A DNA stretch of 64,000 nt, from the NCBI RefSeq assembly GCF_017254865.1, contig NZ_JAFKCV010000015.1, forward strand, positions 344 to 64,343. Reading direction: 5' to 3'. The notes under the pieces are model-generated. The model was not told the origin of the DNA, made no database searches, and worked only from the letters and a program-made list of their open reading frames with translations. Positions within the stretch are counted from its first letter, which is position 1; every line of letters starts with the position of its first letter. Source of the DNA: Bowmanella dokdonensis (GTDB taxonomy: Bacteria > Pseudomonadota > Gammaproteobacteria > Enterobacterales > Alteromonadaceae). Positions 39,545 through 49,650 of this stretch are shown here, piece after piece. Position numbers and translations under genes: made by a program.

Positions 39545-39568
39545 TTATATAAGCATTTATATATAAAT
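39545..39568. promoter_or_regulatory. AT-rich palindromes upstream of marR-GNAT
   Basis: TTATATAA (39545-39552) and the perfect 14-bp palindrome ATTTATATATAAAT (39555-39568) lie 20-43 bases upstream of the MarR start, where a MarR operator would be expected. Confidence 0.4.
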
Positions 39569-39664
39569 CTAAAAACTTGTCAAGCACGCCAGATAAGGCT
39601 CAGCTGCAATCTTTTATCCGGAGGACAAATTGCCCGACACAGGGCCGGGCAACACAGGAGTGGA

Positions 39665-40675
39665 TCAGGTAATGGGTATGGTCTTTCGCGCATACAGCGC
39701 TTTGCGCTCTGCATCACTGATAAATGCCGCTTCAACGCCATTGCGCTGAACCTGCTCGAGCTGGGCGTCGTTCAGGCCGATAATCTCTTTGGCGACCCTG
39801 TATTCGTTTTCCAGGTTAATATTAGAAACGGCAGGATCATCCGTATTGAGCGTGACACACAGGCCCCGCTCCAGGAACAACGGCATGGGTGAGTCCTTAA
39901 TGGCCTTGACCGTGGCGGTCTGATAGTTAGAGGTGGGACAGGACTCAACAGCGATACGATGTTTGGCCATATATTCCATCAACCGATCGTCCCGGGTGGC
40001 CGCGACACCGTGGCCGATTCGCGTGGCGCCAAGCTTTTCAATGGCATTCCAGATGCTTTGGGGCCCGTCGGCTTCACCTGCATGCACGGTTATATTCCAA
40101 CCGGCATCACGGGCCAGCCGGAAATGCTCCAGAAAAAGCTCGGCGGGATATCCCAGTTCATCGCCGGCCAAATCCAGGGCGGTGATATGCTCCTTACAGG
40201 CCAGCAGGGCGTCCAATTCCTGACGACAGGTATACGCCCCAAAGGTACGGCTTAGAATGCCGATCAGATTGGCCTGAATGCCGAATTTCTCACTCCCTGA
40301 CCTGACCCCTTCAATCACTGCCTCCACCACCTGCACCATGTCCAGATTAAACGCCCTTGCCATGTAATAAGGGGAAAAGCGCAGCTCCACATAGTCCAGA
40401 CCCGAGTCATGGGCGTCTTCCATATTTTCCATCGCCACCCTGTAACAGGCGTTGACGTCGGCGAGCACCGCCACCCCGTAATCCAGCTTCTGCAAAAAAG
40501 CCAGCAGATCACTGGTCTGTTCCTGTACCTGGGCCAGGGGCAACAGTTCTTCGTAACTGTTGGCGGGCAGTCGTATACCATGTTGCTGGGACAGTTCCCA
40601 GATGGTCCGCGGGCGGATATTACCGTCCAGATGCCGATGCAGGTCTACCAGGGGAACGTCGGGATTAATCATCAT
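39665..40675 (-). CDS. add: adenosine deaminase
   Basis: A cytosolic zinc enzyme of about 336 residues deaminating adenosine to inosine. Zinc ligands in DLHRHLDG (His13, His15 with this start), TVHAGE, the SCPTSN block and NTDDPAVS with the metal-binding Asp are all present. Start ATG 40675 (or the next ATG at 40672) is preceded by AAGGA; a longer upstream reading would run into the response regulator gene and is not conserved-looking. Confidence 0.93.
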   Translation of the reverse strand: MMINPDVPLVDLHRHLDGNIRPRTIWELSQQHGIRLPANSYEELLPLAQVQEQTSDLLAFLQKLDYGVAVLADVNACYRVAMENMEDAHDSGLDYVELRFSPYYMARAFNLDMVQVVEAVIEGVRSGSEKFGIQANLIGILSRTFGAYTCRQELDALLACKEHITALDLAGDELGYPAELFLEHFRLARDAGWNITVHAGEADGPQSIWNAIEKLGATRIGHGVAATRDDRLMEYMAKHRIAVESCPTSNYQTATVKAIKDSPMPLFLERGLCVTLNTDDPAVSNINLENEYRVAKEIIGLNDAQLEQVQRNGVEAAFISDAERKALYARKTIPIT

Positions 40676-40760
40676 TATTATCCTTGTATTGACTACGACG
40701 AAGAAAGGTCTCCGAGGGCCAGTATACCAAGTTGGGATCAAAACCCGAGGATAAAATCGC

Positions 40761-41435
40761 TTAGCGGTGTCCTTCAGACGGGGGCGAGGCAGGTGCCGGT
40801 GGCTCCAGTTGCAGTTTCTCGGCCAGCAGCACGGCCTGAATCCGGCTATATACATCCAGCTTGCGGAAAATAGCCGTCACATGAGCCTTAACCGTGGCTT
40901 CGGTGATGCCCAGCTCATAGGCAATCTGCTTGTTCAGCAGGCCATGGTGGATAAGGTAAAGCACTTTGTATTGCTGAGGGGTCAGGGTGGCAACTTTCTG
41001 CGCCAGGTTGCGATCTTCGTCACTGATGGCGTGCAACTTGTCCCTGAGTGCAGCGGGCACCCAATTGTCCCCTTCCAAAATGCTACTGATGGCATCGGCT
41101 ATCTGGTCGGAGGATGAAGACTTGGGGATAAATCCCAGGGCACCGAACCCCATTACCCTGGATACAATTTCAACACTCTCACTGCCGGAGATAACCGCCA
41201 CGGGCACGGTGGGGAAATCCTCGCGCACGCGGATAAGACCATACAGGTCGCCGGAGCCGGGCATATGCAAATCCAGTAACACCAGATCCAGATCTTCATG
41301 TTTGTCCAGGGCGGCCAGGGTGCTGTCCAGGGAATCGGACTGTACCAGTTCCAGTTCTGCAAAGCGCTGCTTAAGCGCACCAGCCAGAGCTTCCCTGAAC
41401 AGGGGATGATCATCCGCAATCAGAAACTTGGCCAT
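40761..41435 (-). CDS. LuxR/NarL-type response regulator, probable acs regulator (CrbR-like)
   Basis: A 224-residue two-component regulator: receiver domain with phospho-acceptor Asp55 (LLDLHMPG) and a C-terminal LuxR HTH ([43 protein letters not shown]). It lies directly downstream of acs on the same strand. In Vibrio and Pseudomonas a response regulator of this type (CrbR, ErdR) switches on acetyl-CoA synthetase; the position here supports the same role, but the partner sensor kinase is not in this window. Confidence 0.88.
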   Translation of the reverse strand: MAKFLIADDHPLFREALAGALKQRFAELELVQSDSLDSTLAALDKHEDLDLVLLDLHMPGSGDLYGLIRVREDFPTVPVAVISGSESVEIVSRVMGFGALGFIPKSSSSDQIADAISSILEGDNWVPAALRDKLHAISDEDRNLAQKVATLTPQQYKVLYLIHHGLLNKQIAYELGITEATVKAHVTAIFRKLDVYSRIQAVLLAEKLQLEPPAPASPPSEGHR

Positions 41436-41463
41436 GTCAACTCCAATGGTAACAAGTCACTCA

Positions 41464-41489
41464 GTGTCCGACATTTTGCTGTCGGACAC
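41464..41489. other. intercistronic hairpin between acs and the response regulator gene
   Basis: GTGTCCGACA (41464-41473), loop TTTTGC, TGTCGGACAC (41480-41489): a perfect 10-pair stem without a T run on the minus strand. It may stabilise the acs mRNA or partially attenuate the downstream regulator gene. Confidence 0.65.
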
Positions 41490-41514
41490 CAGTACCCCGA
41501 ATTAGGCACTCACC

Positions 41515-43461
41515 TTAACGGTTCAGCCTGTTGTCAATCAGCGAATCCACCACCGCCGGATCGGCCAGGGTCGAGGTATCACCCAGGTTCTCAAACTCAT
41601 TGGCGGCAATTTTGCGCAGGATACGGCGCATGATCTTGCCCGAGCGGGTCTTGGGCAGGCCATGGGTCCACTGGATATAATCAGGGGTGGCGATGGGGCT
41701 TAAGTCATCCCTCACCCACTGGCGTACCGCTTTGGTCAGCTCTTCGGTGATCTCGGTACCATCGGTTGGCAACAGATACACATAGATGCCCTGCCCTTTG
41801 ATATCGTGCGGATAGCCCACCACCGCAGCCTCGGCGACGGCCGGATGGCCCACCAGGGAACTTTCGATCTCTGCCGTGCCCAGACGGTGACCGGACACGT
41901 TCAGTACGTCGTCTACCCGTCCGGTAATCCAGTAATAGCCGTCCTCGTCGCGTCTGGCGCCGTCGCCGGTAAAGTACAGGTTGCTGTAGGTGCTGAAATA
42001 GGTCTGCTCGAACCTGTCATGGTCGCCCCAGACGGTGCGGGCCTGACCCGGCCAGGAATCGGTGATCACCAGGTTGCCTTCGGTGGCTCCTTCCAGGAAC
42101 TTGCCTTCTGCATCTACCAGGGCCGGCTTGACGCCAAAAAAAGGACGGGTGGCGGAGCCGGGCTTAAGGTCGGTAGCGCCGGGCAGCGGGGTAATCATGA
42201 TGCCGCCGGTCTCAGTTTGCCACCAGGTGTCCACAATCGGACAGCGGCTGTTACCGATCTTTTCGTGATACCACTCCCAGGCCTCCGGGTTGATGGGTTC
42301 ACCAACACTGCCGAGCAGGCGCAGACTGTCACGGCTGGAGCCTTCTGCGGGCAGATCCCCCTTGGCCATCAGCGCTCTGATGGCGGTGGGCGCGGTGTAG
42401 AGGATACTCACCTTGTGCTTGTCGACTATCTGGCCGATACGGCGAACATCGGGGTAGGTGGGCACTCCTTCAAACATCAGACTGGTGGCGCCATTGGCAA
42501 AGGGTCCGTAGACGATATAACTATGACCTGTGATCCAGCCCACATCCGCTGCACACCAGTAGATATCACCAGGATGATAATCAAACACATATTCATGGGT
42601 CATGGCCGCATACACCAGATAACCGCCTGTGGTATGCACCACCCCCTTGGGCTTGCCGGTGGATCCCGAGGTATAGAGCACAAACAGCGGATCTTCGGCG
42701 TTCATGGGCTCGGGTTCACAGGTTTTTTCACAGTCTGCGGTTACCTCATGCCACCAGTGATCCCGCCCCTGGTGCATGGCTGTGTCTTCCTCTAGCAACT
42801 GATAGACAATCACAGATTCGATGCAGGCCGTGCTGGCACGCTCCAGGGCCTTGTCCACATTGGTTTTCAGAGGTACTTTGTTGCCGCCCCGGCGACCGAA
42901 ATTACTGGTGATCACCAGTTTGGCGCTGCAGTCCTCGATACGATCGGCAATGGCATTGGGAGAAAAGCCGCCGAAGATCACCGAATGGACAGCGCCGATA
43001 CGAGCGCAGGCCAGCATGGCATAGGCAGCCTGGGGGACCATGGGCATATAGATAATTACCCGGTCACCCTTGCCCACACCCAGCTTTTTCATACTGTTGG
43101 CGAGCAGACAAACCTCGTCATGCATTTGCTGGTAACTGATATGACTGCTCTGGGACGGGTCGTCCCCTTCCCAGATAATGGCTGTGGCCTGGGGATTGGT
43201 TTGCAGATGGCGATCGATACAGTTGTAGGCGGCGTTAAGCTTGCCGTCCTCAAACCACTTAATGCTGACCTGACCTTTGGCAAAGCTGGTATTCTTAACT
43301 TTGCTGTAGGGCTTAATCCAGTCCAGTCGTTTGCCCTGTTCCTGCCAGAAACCCTGGGGATCCTTCACCGACCAGTCATACAGGCGTTGATACTCCGCAT
43401 TATCTGCATGGGTATTGGCCTGCTCGGGGTAAGAGGATAAGGGGTGAATTGCTTGAGACAT
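41515..43461 (-). CDS. acs: acetyl-CoA synthetase
   Basis: A 648-residue acyl-adenylate-forming enzyme activating acetate with ATP and CoA. P-loop-like [23 protein letters not shown], and the C-terminal [13 protein letters not shown] with Lys609, the position acetylated by Pat-type enzymes in Salmonella. Length is typical (652 aa in E. coli). Divergent from a DcaP-like porin, and followed by a response regulator gene. A GNAT with Pat-like domain is encoded at 6626-7183, too far to infer a link. Confidence 0.97.
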   Translation of the reverse strand: MSQAIHPLSSYPEQANTHADNAEYQRLYDWSVKDPQGFWQEQGKRLDWIKPYSKVKNTSFAKGQVSIKWFEDGKLNAAYNCIDRHLQTNPQATAIIWEGDDPSQSSHISYQQMHDEVCLLANSMKKLGVGKGDRVIIYMPMVPQAAYAMLACARIGAVHSVIFGGFSPNAIADRIEDCSAKLVITSNFGRRGGNKVPLKTNVDKALERASTACIESVIVYQLLEEDTAMHQGRDHWWHEVTADCEKTCEPEPMNAEDPLFVLYTSGSTGKPKGVVHTTGGYLVYAAMTHEYVFDYHPGDIYWCAADVGWITGHSYIVYGPFANGATSLMFEGVPTYPDVRRIGQIVDKHKVSILYTAPTAIRALMAKGDLPAEGSSRDSLRLLGSVGEPINPEAWEWYHEKIGNSRCPIVDTWWQTETGGIMITPLPGATDLKPGSATRPFFGVKPALVDAEGKFLEGATEGNLVITDSWPGQARTVWGDHDRFEQTYFSTYSNLYFTGDGARRDEDGYYWITGRVDDVLNVSGHRLGTAEIESSLVGHPAVAEAAVVGYPHDIKGQGIYVYLLPTDGTEITEELTKAVRQWVRDDLSPIATPDYIQWTHGLPKTRSGKIMRRILRKIAANEFENLGDTSTLADPAVVDSLIDNRLNR

Positions 43462-43534
43462 ACAGTTTCTCCAAATTTTGCCAGGGTCCCGGTCCGTTTG
43501 CCCAATGGTAAGGGGGTGGCCCCTGTAAAGTATT

Positions 43535-43545
43535 AGACCATAGTC
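43535..43545 (-). promoter_or_regulatory. AGACCATAGTC site upstream of acs
   Basis: An 11-bp site 74 bases upstream of the acs start codon. Its exact reverse complement lies at 43643-43653, 71 bases upstream of the divergent porin start, so both genes carry the same site in the same relative orientation and distance. Confidence 0.55.
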
Positions 43546-43642
43546 GTAATCCGCTTTTTACCCGGCGTCAAACTTTCCTTTACATTCCTTTAACAACAAG
43601 CCCTGTAGCCACACTGCCGGCATCTTCGACCTTAGTCGAACA

Positions 43643-43653
43643 GACTATGGTCT
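43643..43653 (+). promoter_or_regulatory. GACTATGGTCT site upstream of the porin gene
   Basis: Reverse complement of the acs-proximal site at 43535-43545, embedded in CTTAGTCGAACAGACTATGG. Probable activator or repressor binding site shared by the two divergent genes. Confidence 0.55.
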
Positions 43654-43723
43654 GATTGAGCAGCCTGTCCTCCTGAACAATGTTAGGTGTCGATGACATT
43701 GAATTCGACTCAGAGGACAGATA

Positions 43724-44881
43724 ATGACAACCCTGATAAAAAAACCTGTTGCACTGCTGATTGGCTCCCTGTTCACCGCCTTTGGATCACAGGCTGCCGG
43801 ATTGGACGATACCACATTTAAATTCGGCGGCTATATCAAACTGGACGCCATGGCCAGTCAGTACTCAGACGGCTCCCTGCCCTCGGGCAATATCGGACGG
43901 GATTTCTATATTCCCGGCCTGACCCCCGTTGGCGGCAATGACGAGGGCACTGCCTTTGATATGCATGCCAGGCAGACCCGATTCAATTTCTCCAGTACTA
44001 CCGCACTTGAAAACGGTAAGACCCTGACCGCCAAACTGGAACTGGACTTTATGGCCACTCCTAACGGTGATGAGCGTGTCTCCAACTCCTACAGCCCCCG
44101 TATGAGAATCGCCACTATCGAATATGACGGCTGGCTGTTCGGTCAGACCTGGACCACCTTCCAGGATGTGGCGGTGTTGCCGGAAACCCTGGACTTTATC
44201 GGCGCCACCGACGGTACGATCTTTGTGCGTCAGGCCATGATCCGCTACAGCCACGGCGGCTTTCAGGTCGCTTTGGAGAATCCGGAAACCACGGTAACAC
44301 CCTTTGGCGGCGGTGGCCGCATCGTCACCGATGACAACTCGGTGCCGGATTTGGTGCTGCGCTATACCCATAAGACCGACTGGGGCCATCTGTCCGGTGC
44401 GGCGCTGATCCGCCAGCTCGCCTATGATAACGGCGTGGGCATCGACAGCACCGAGACCGCCGCCGCGTTCAGCCTGTCAGCCAAGATCAACCTGGGTAAG
44501 GACGACATCAAGCTGATGCTTAACAGCGGTTCGGGTATGGGACGCTACCTGGGTATCAATACTGCCAACGGCGCGGTGCTCAATGCAGACAATGAGCTTG
44601 AGACCATCGACTCAACCGGGGGGCTTATCGCCTACCGGCACTGGTGGAATGAACAGTGGCGCTCAACGCTGAGTTATTCAGTTTTTGAGGCGGACAACGA
44701 GGTGGATCTGACCGGCCTTGGCGTGACCAAAAGCACCAGCAGTATCAGGGTCAATGCCATTTACTCGGCCACCAAGGCATTAAGCTTTGGACTGGAATAC
44801 AGCCACGCCGAGCGGGAGCTGGAAAATCAGCAGGACGGCGATATGGACAGGCTGCAGTTCTCAGCCAAGTACAGCTTCTAA
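43724..44881 (+). CDS. DcaP-like trimeric outer-membrane porin
   Basis: A 385-residue outer-membrane channel. Signal peptide about residues 1-25 (ends GSQAA), then alternating beta-strand sequence ending in a C-terminal Phe (LQFSAKYSF), the usual outer-membrane insertion signal. The opening FKFGGYIKLDAMASQYSDG and VALENPETTVTP resemble the DcaP family, which takes up dicarboxylates and other small anions. GAGGA precedes the ATG. Divergent from acs with mirrored upstream sites, so it may supply carboxylate substrates under the same control. A MITE begins seven bases after its stop. Confidence 0.85.
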   Translation: MTTLIKKPVALLIGSLFTAFGSQAAGLDDTTFKFGGYIKLDAMASQYSDGSLPSGNIGRDFYIPGLTPVGGNDEGTAFDMHARQTRFNFSSTTALENGKTLTAKLELDFMATPNGDERVSNSYSPRMRIATIEYDGWLFGQTWTTFQDVAVLPETLDFIGATDGTIFVRQAMIRYSHGGFQVALENPETTVTPFGGGGRIVTDDNSVPDLVLRYTHKTDWGHLSGAALIRQLAYDNGVGIDSTETAAAFSLSAKINLGKDDIKLMLNSGSGMGRYLGINTANGAVLNADNELETIDSTGGLIAYRHWWNEQWRSTLSYSVFEADNEVDLTGLGVTKSTSSIRVNAIYSATKALSFGLEYSHAERELENQQDGDMDRLQFSAKYSF

Positions 44882-44887
44882 GCTCTA

Positions 44888-45152
44888 GGGCGTGTTTATC
44901 TTTCATATTGACACTCTGCTGGAGGCCATTTTTTTGCCCAGCAAGGAAGAAGGAGTGCGGTTTAGTGGGCCTAAATAAGCGACTGATGACGCTGCTGGAC
45001 GGAAAAATGGCCCCAGCCCGAAGGGTTGAGGCTAAAAACCCCTCACTCTGCGTTGCTCCCAACTTGTTTAGATGGCTAAACGGCGTTACTCGCGCCTTGA
45101 TTGAGGAGTTTTTCGCTCTCAACAGAGGCCAATATGAAAGATAAACACGCCC
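44888..45152. mobile_element. 265-bp MITE, copy 2
   Basis: Same length, terminal inverted repeats and CTAG/TA flanks as the copy at 37065-37329; about 95 percent identical. Inserted between the convergent ends of the porin and the alpha/beta hydrolase genes. Confidence 0.85.
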
Positions 45153-45166
45153 TAGGGGGAGCCGGG

Positions 45167-45961
45167 TCACGTCTGCTCCCTCATTCCAGCAAGCCCGGCC
45201 AGCGCCTGAAGCAGAATGGCGCGGGTTCGGGCCTGTTGTTGCTGCCTGCTGATCCCGGCCTCGCCGTCGAATAGCTGATGACCATAATGGCCGAACTGGG
45301 AATGGTTGGCACCTTCGATGGCTTCAAACCTGGCTGCAGCCGGCAACAGATGTCGGTTGGCCTGGATTTTCTGTACCGGCGCGATGCCATCCTCCGAGCC
45401 GTAGACTTTGATTACCGGCATGGGCAAGTCGGATAAATCCTGCCGTTTGGGGTGGGTGGTGGCAATCAGCGCCAGTGAATCCACCTTATCCGGTACCTGT
45501 GCCGCCAACCTAGCTGCGAGGGCCCCGCCCAGGGAATGGCCGGCAACCAGCCATTTACCCTGATCTTGATTCAATAGGCGCTGAGCCTGATCCAGCGCCT
45601 GTTCTTTATGACTCCCCAGGGGGGCAAAGCGCCAGGGCAAATTGAGGATATATACAGAAAAGCCCTGCTCGGCCAGCGGCCTTAACATGGGTACGTAGGC
45701 GCTGGCGGCGATACCCGAACCGCAGATAAACAACACCGACGCTTCTTGCTCCGCCCCTTGTGGTTGCAGTCGCAGCCAGTTGTCCTGTTCAGTCACCCTC
45801 ACCCGGTCGGAACTTTTCAGTACACCCTGAGGTAGACCCTGGGTGCGTACCGAGTTGGCCAGCCAGAGGGTGGAAAATACCGCCCAGAGGATAAAGGCCC
45901 AGTGGATGGCCTGGCGAACCCGCCTACGCTCCCCTTTAACCAAGCCTTTGTCCTGCGTCAT
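45167..45961 (-). CDS. membrane-anchored alpha/beta hydrolase
   Basis: A 264-residue hydrolase with one N-terminal membrane segment (residues 17-33). Nucleophile elbow GHSLGG, acid in VYGSEDG and His in EGANHSQFG make a complete triad. Resembles the dienelactone-hydrolase/PF12695 group of serine hydrolases, substrate unknown. It starts five bases after the M14 peptidase stop, so both are in one operon. Confidence 0.88.
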   Translation of the reverse strand: MTQDKGLVKGERRRVRQAIHWAFILWAVFSTLWLANSVRTQGLPQGVLKSSDRVRVTEQDNWLRLQPQGAEQEASVLFICGSGIAASAYVPMLRPLAEQGFSVYILNLPWRFAPLGSHKEQALDQAQRLLNQDQGKWLVAGHSLGGALAARLAAQVPDKVDSLALIATTHPKRQDLSDLPMPVIKVYGSEDGIAPVQKIQANRHLLPAAARFEAIEGANHSQFGHYGHQLFDGEAGISRQQQQARTRAILLQALAGLAGMREQT

Positions 45962-45966
45962 TGCCG

Positions 45967-46884
45967 CTATCTGCCAGCTTGGCTATGAACGAAATCCAGT
46001 GCGCCGGTCACGGCAGCCACCTGGGCCAGCGCACATTGCTCGGCACTGGACTTGGGACTGTCCGGATACACCTCGGTGGTGGTCACATAAGGCGCACCCG
46101 TCATACCGGCACACAGGCCAAGAGCTTTGGTGTCGTAGTTGACCACGCCGGGCTGTACCACGGGCGAACCGATGAGCTGGTTATTCTCATCCGCCTCGGC
46201 GATATGGGTAATCTTTTCCACCGCATCCAATACCGCCCGTTGCATCGCGGCTTCAGGCTTATGGCTGTCACCCACCAGGTAGAACCCATCGGGAAAATTC
46301 CAGTTGGTATGCTCGGTGCCGTCACGGGCGGCCAGGGCGGGCCGAAACTCGCTGTTATCCGAGTCAGTGGTCTCATGCAGGTCCACATGCAGAAGAACGT
46401 TGGCCCCCAGTTCCTGCAGGTACAGCATAATGGCCGCAGACTCCGGCGCCGGACTGTTTGGCACAAAGGAGCGGTTGGGGTCGATGGCAAAAGGATTCCA
46501 ACGGTTAATGGTTTCATAGCCCCAGGGGCTGATACAGGGGGCAATCAGCAGGTTCCAGTCGCTGGTGTACTGTGCCGCCTTGTCCCTGGCAAAGCGCAGG
46601 GCGCCCTGTACGCCGCTGGTTTCATAGCCGTGCACCCCCCCGGTTATCAGCGCTACCGGCTTGTCGTTCTGCCAGTTTTGGCTTTTTAACAGATAAAGGG
46701 GGTAGTCACTTTGGTACTGCAATAATCCGTACTGAACGATGTCAAAATAGTCCTTCAGCTCTTCGAGCTGGCAGACCACTTCATCAAAATAGGAACGCTG
46801 AACGACCTGCGCAGCCACCCAGGCGGCTTTTTCGGCTTCACCCCAGGGTTTGCCCGGGGTACCGATAGGATAGGACTGACTCAT
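45967..46884 (-). CDS. M14 family zinc carboxypeptidase-like protein
   Basis: A 305-residue metallopeptidase of the M14 superfamily. Zinc ligands His85 and Glu88 (GGVHGYETSG) and a later His in HVDLHETTDSD (His170); the general base is probably the Glu in TTEVYPDS. No signal peptide is visible, so it is probably cytosolic. Members remove C-terminal residues or deacylate amino acid conjugates. Followed by an alpha/beta hydrolase gene in the same operon. Confidence 0.88.
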   Translation of the reverse strand: MSQSYPIGTPGKPWGEAEKAAWVAAQVVQRSYFDEVVCQLEELKDYFDIVQYGLLQYQSDYPLYLLKSQNWQNDKPVALITGGVHGYETSGVQGALRFARDKAAQYTSDWNLLIAPCISPWGYETINRWNPFAIDPNRSFVPNSPAPESAAIMLYLQELGANVLLHVDLHETTDSDNSEFRPALAARDGTEHTNWNFPDGFYLVGDSHKPEAAMQRAVLDAVEKITHIAEADENNQLIGSPVVQPGVVNYDTKALGLCAGMTGAPYVTTTEVYPDSPKSSAEQCALAQVAAVTGALDFVHSQAGR

Positions 46885-46946
46885 AATTTCCTTGAGTTGG
46901 CTTAAAACCCCAAGGATACCAGAGTGTCAGGCATTTGCGCGTCCAC

Positions 46947-47405
46947 TCAGGCAATGTCCAGGGTCATAAACACCGAGTTGGGATCGTCCTTGTACTGGGC
47001 GAAGGGTCCGCAAATCTGAAAACCATGCCTGGCGTAAAGGGCCCTGGCCGGGGCAAAAAAGTCCATGGAGCCGGTTTCGAGACTGACCTTCTTATGGCCG
47101 CTTTGCCTTGCCTGATCCAGGATATGCTGGAGTAAGGTGGATGCCACGCCCCTGCCCCGGTATTGTGCCGCCGTGCGCATGGACTTGATCTCCCCGTGAT
47201 GGGGGTCCAGGGCTTTAATGGCACCACAACCGATGAGGTTGTTGCTATCCCACACCGTCCAGAATCGAATCTGCGGCTGTCTCAGTCCCTCAAGATCCAG
47301 CGCATGTTTGCTCTCTGGCGGCGATATGGATCGCATATCCTCGATATGCTGCTGTAAAAAACGGGCAATCTCTGGCCCGCTCAGATCATCCAGTCGAATC
47401 TGCAT
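46947..47405 (-). CDS. GNAT family N-acetyltransferase
   Basis: About 152 residues from ATG 47405 (MQIRLDDLSG); acetyl-CoA loop region MRTAAQYRGRGVASTLLQHILDQAR (RGRGVAS) and C-terminal YARHGFQICGPF are typical GNAT features. An upstream extension to 47462 would run through a long hairpin and is unlikely. Sixty-two bases separate it from the M14 gene; co-transcription is possible. Confidence 0.85.
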   Translation of the reverse strand: MQIRLDDLSGPEIARFLQQHIEDMRSISPPESKHALDLEGLRQPQIRFWTVWDSNNLIGCGAIKALDPHHGEIKSMRTAAQYRGRGVASTLLQHILDQARQSGHKKVSLETGSMDFFAPARALYARHGFQICGPFAQYKDDPNSVFMTLDIA

Positions 47406-47746
47406 GGTTTGTATCCTTGTGTTGCTGTGCGCTTGGCAGCCTGATGCATCAGTTTGATGCATCAGGCTGCCAGCTTGCTTTAGTCTGGTGCAGCCAAACC
47501 CGGCCGGGTCCCAGATGCCGCTTATTACCGGCTGGGGATCCCGCCTGTTTCGGCAGTGCTCAGGTTAATCCGGAGCGGTTTGGTGAGCTTTTATCAAGGA
47601 CCATGCCAATACGCCAATATACGCAAGTTCCTTTCACTTTCTATCTATGGCTTAGCGTTATCTGCGCAAACAGGAAATCCCGCCGGGATGACACCCCGGC
47701 CCGGCTTGGGCTAAACTAGCGGCCCTATTACTCTGCCGATGCTGTG
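47406..47746. other. intergenic region between GNAT gene and cmoA
   Basis: No gene is seen. It holds the 18-bp inverted repeat at 47434-47472 near the GNAT start, and the region that must carry the cmoA promoter. Confidence 0.55.
47434..47472. repeat. perfect 18-bp inverted repeat with 3-base loop and nested palindromes
   Basis: Arms 47434-47451 (begins TGGCAGCCTG) and 47455-47472 are exact reverse complements around GTT. Each arm contains the 10-bp palindrome TGATGCATCA (47442-47451, 47455-47464), spaced 13 bp apart. Lies 29 bases upstream of the GNAT start. Confidence 0.8.
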
Positions 47747-48481
47747 ATGATTTCCTCCTCAAAAGACGCCATCTATTCCCGTCCCCTGGACCAGGTAGCC
47801 GACTTTCGCTTCGATGAACATGTGGCTGAGGTCTTCCCGGATATGATCCAGCGCTCTGTTCCCGGCTACGCCACCATAGTGGATGCCATCGGTCAGATGG
47901 CCGGCCGCTATGCCGGCGCCGACAGTCTTATCTACGATCTGGGCTGTTCACTGGGCGCGGTCAGTCTGGCGGTAAGCCGCTACATACAGACCCCGGGTTG
48001 TAGAATCATCGCGGTGGATAACTCACAGGCCATGGCCGAGCGTTGCCGGCGCCATGTGCAGACTTTTAGATCCGATACCCCTATCGAAGTGGTTTGCGAG
48101 GATCTGCAGAATATCCCAATCAGCAATGCATCGATGATCCTGATGAACTTTACCCTCCAGTTTATCGAGCCCGGCCAGCGTCAGGCCATACTCGACAAGA
48201 TTTACCAGGGGTTGAATCCGGGCGGGGTGCTGGTGCTGTCGGAGAAGATTCGCCATCCCACTGAGGCCGGTAACGAACTGCTGGTGGAGCTTCATCACGA
48301 GTTCAAACGCCGTAATGGCTACAGTGAGCTGGAGATCAGCCAGAAACGCACGGCACTGGAAAATGTGATGCGCACCGACAGTTTCAAGGAACACGAAGAG
48401 CGATTGCGACAGGCGGGTTTTTCCGATGTGATCCTGTGGTTTAAGTGCTTTAACTTTGCGTCGATGGTGGCCATCAAATGA
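47747..48481 (+). CDS. cmoA: carboxy-S-adenosyl-L-methionine synthase
   Basis: CmoA makes carboxy-SAM from SAM and prephenate. A protein of about 244 residues with the SAM motif [14 protein letters not shown], near the length of E. coli CmoA (247 aa). I prefer ATG 47747 over GTG 47744, a one-residue difference. The stop overlaps the cmoB start (ATGA), so the two wobble-modification genes are coupled. Confidence 0.96.
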   Translation: MISSSKDAIYSRPLDQVADFRFDEHVAEVFPDMIQRSVPGYATIVDAIGQMAGRYAGADSLIYDLGCSLGAVSLAVSRYIQTPGCRIIAVDNSQAMAERCRRHVQTFRSDTPIEVVCEDLQNIPISNASMILMNFTLQFIEPGQRQAILDKIYQGLNPGGVLVLSEKIRHPTEAGNELLVELHHEFKRRNGYSELEISQKRTALENVMRTDSFKEHEERLRQAGFSDVILWFKCFNFASMVAIK

Positions 48482-49452
48482 GTCAGGTTAAAGAGGAGTT
48501 CCAACAGTTTTATCGGACTATTGCCGGCAGCCGGTTCAGCGACTGGCTTGAGATATTGCCCGCACAGATTGCCGCCTGGTGCCTGCAGAACAGGACCGAG
48601 CTGGATAAATGGCAGAAACTGCTGGGCAAACTGCCAAGCCTTAAGTCCTCGGGTATCGATCTGCTCAACCAGGTGCGGGTGGGCAGCGAGACGGACGTCG
48701 ACGACTATACCCGCAAACAAATCATCGGTCTGCTGCAGCAGTTCAAGCCCTGGCGCAAAGGCCCCTTCCACCTGCATGGCATCCATCTGGACACCGAATG
48801 GCGCTCGGATTGGAAATGGGACCGGGTGCTGCCGCACTTAAGTCCGTTAAGAGATCGCAATGTGCTGGATGTGGGCAGCGGCAGCGGATATCACCTCTGG
48901 CGGATGCGCGGCCAGGGGGCAAGATTCGTGGTAGGGGTGGATCCTTACCCGCTGTTTCTGATGCAGTTTCTGATCCTAAAGCATTTTATCGGCGATGCAG
49001 ACGTTTATCAGTTGCCGCTGGGTATCGAACATCTGCCGCCACTTAAACAGTTTGATACGGTGTTTTCCATGGGGGTGCTCTATCACAGAAAGAGTCCCAT
49101 GGACTTTCTGAGCCAGCTTAAGGGGCTGCTCAGAAAAGGCGGCGAGCTGGTGCTGGAAACCCTGGTGGTGGAAGGTGACGAGCAAAGAGTGTTGCTGCCC
49201 GGCGAGCGCTACGCGCAGATGCGGAATGTCTGGTTTATTCCCAGTCCCGCTGCGCTGGAGATCTGGCTGCAAAAAGCCGGTTTCAGCGATATTCGCACCG
49301 TGGATATCTCCACCACCTCAACGGATGAACAACGCAGCACCGAATGGATGACCACCCATTCCCTGCAGGACTTTCTGGATCCCGAGGATTCGACCCGAAC
49401 CATTGAAGGCTACCCTGCCCCCATCCGCGCCGTCGTGGTCGCCCAAGCCTGA
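48478..49452 (+). CDS. cmoB: tRNA U34 carboxymethyltransferase
   Basis: CmoB uses the carboxy-SAM from CmoA to carry 5-hydroxyuridine to cmo5U at position 34 of tRNAs. A 324-residue protein with [21 protein letters not shown] as SAM site and LWFIPS-type end; E. coli CmoB is 323 aa. Starts inside the cmoA stop codon (ATGA). Confidence 0.96.
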   Translation: MSQVKEEFQQFYRTIAGSRFSDWLEILPAQIAAWCLQNRTELDKWQKLLGKLPSLKSSGIDLLNQVRVGSETDVDDYTRKQIIGLLQQFKPWRKGPFHLHGIHLDTEWRSDWKWDRVLPHLSPLRDRNVLDVGSGSGYHLWRMRGQGARFVVGVDPYPLFLMQFLILKHFIGDADVYQLPLGIEHLPPLKQFDTVFSMGVLYHRKSPMDFLSQLKGLLRKGGELVLETLVVEGDEQRVLLPGERYAQMRNVWFIPSPAALEIWLQKAGFSDIRTVDISTTSTDEQRSTEWMTTHSLQDFLDPEDSTRTIEGYPAPIRAVVVAQA

Positions 49453-49650
49453 GATCCTGCTCAGTCACAGCCAGGTCCACGGGGGCTAAAAGAAAGTCAA
49501 ATCACAGGCAAGCCCTTGGCTTTGACAAATAAAGGTTATAATGAGACCCCAGTGGGATACCAAACACCTCTTATATCCCAATGATAGGAAAGGGAACGGT
49601 CCTTTTCGACCGCCGCACAATCACCCCATTAACAACAATAAGAGCCAGGT

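Noticed and set aside
49522-49542. TTGACA and TATAAT upstream of the first TonB receptor as a sigma-70 promoter
   Set aside because: The two boxes are only nine bases apart, too close for one promoter; TATAAT alone is a weak claim.
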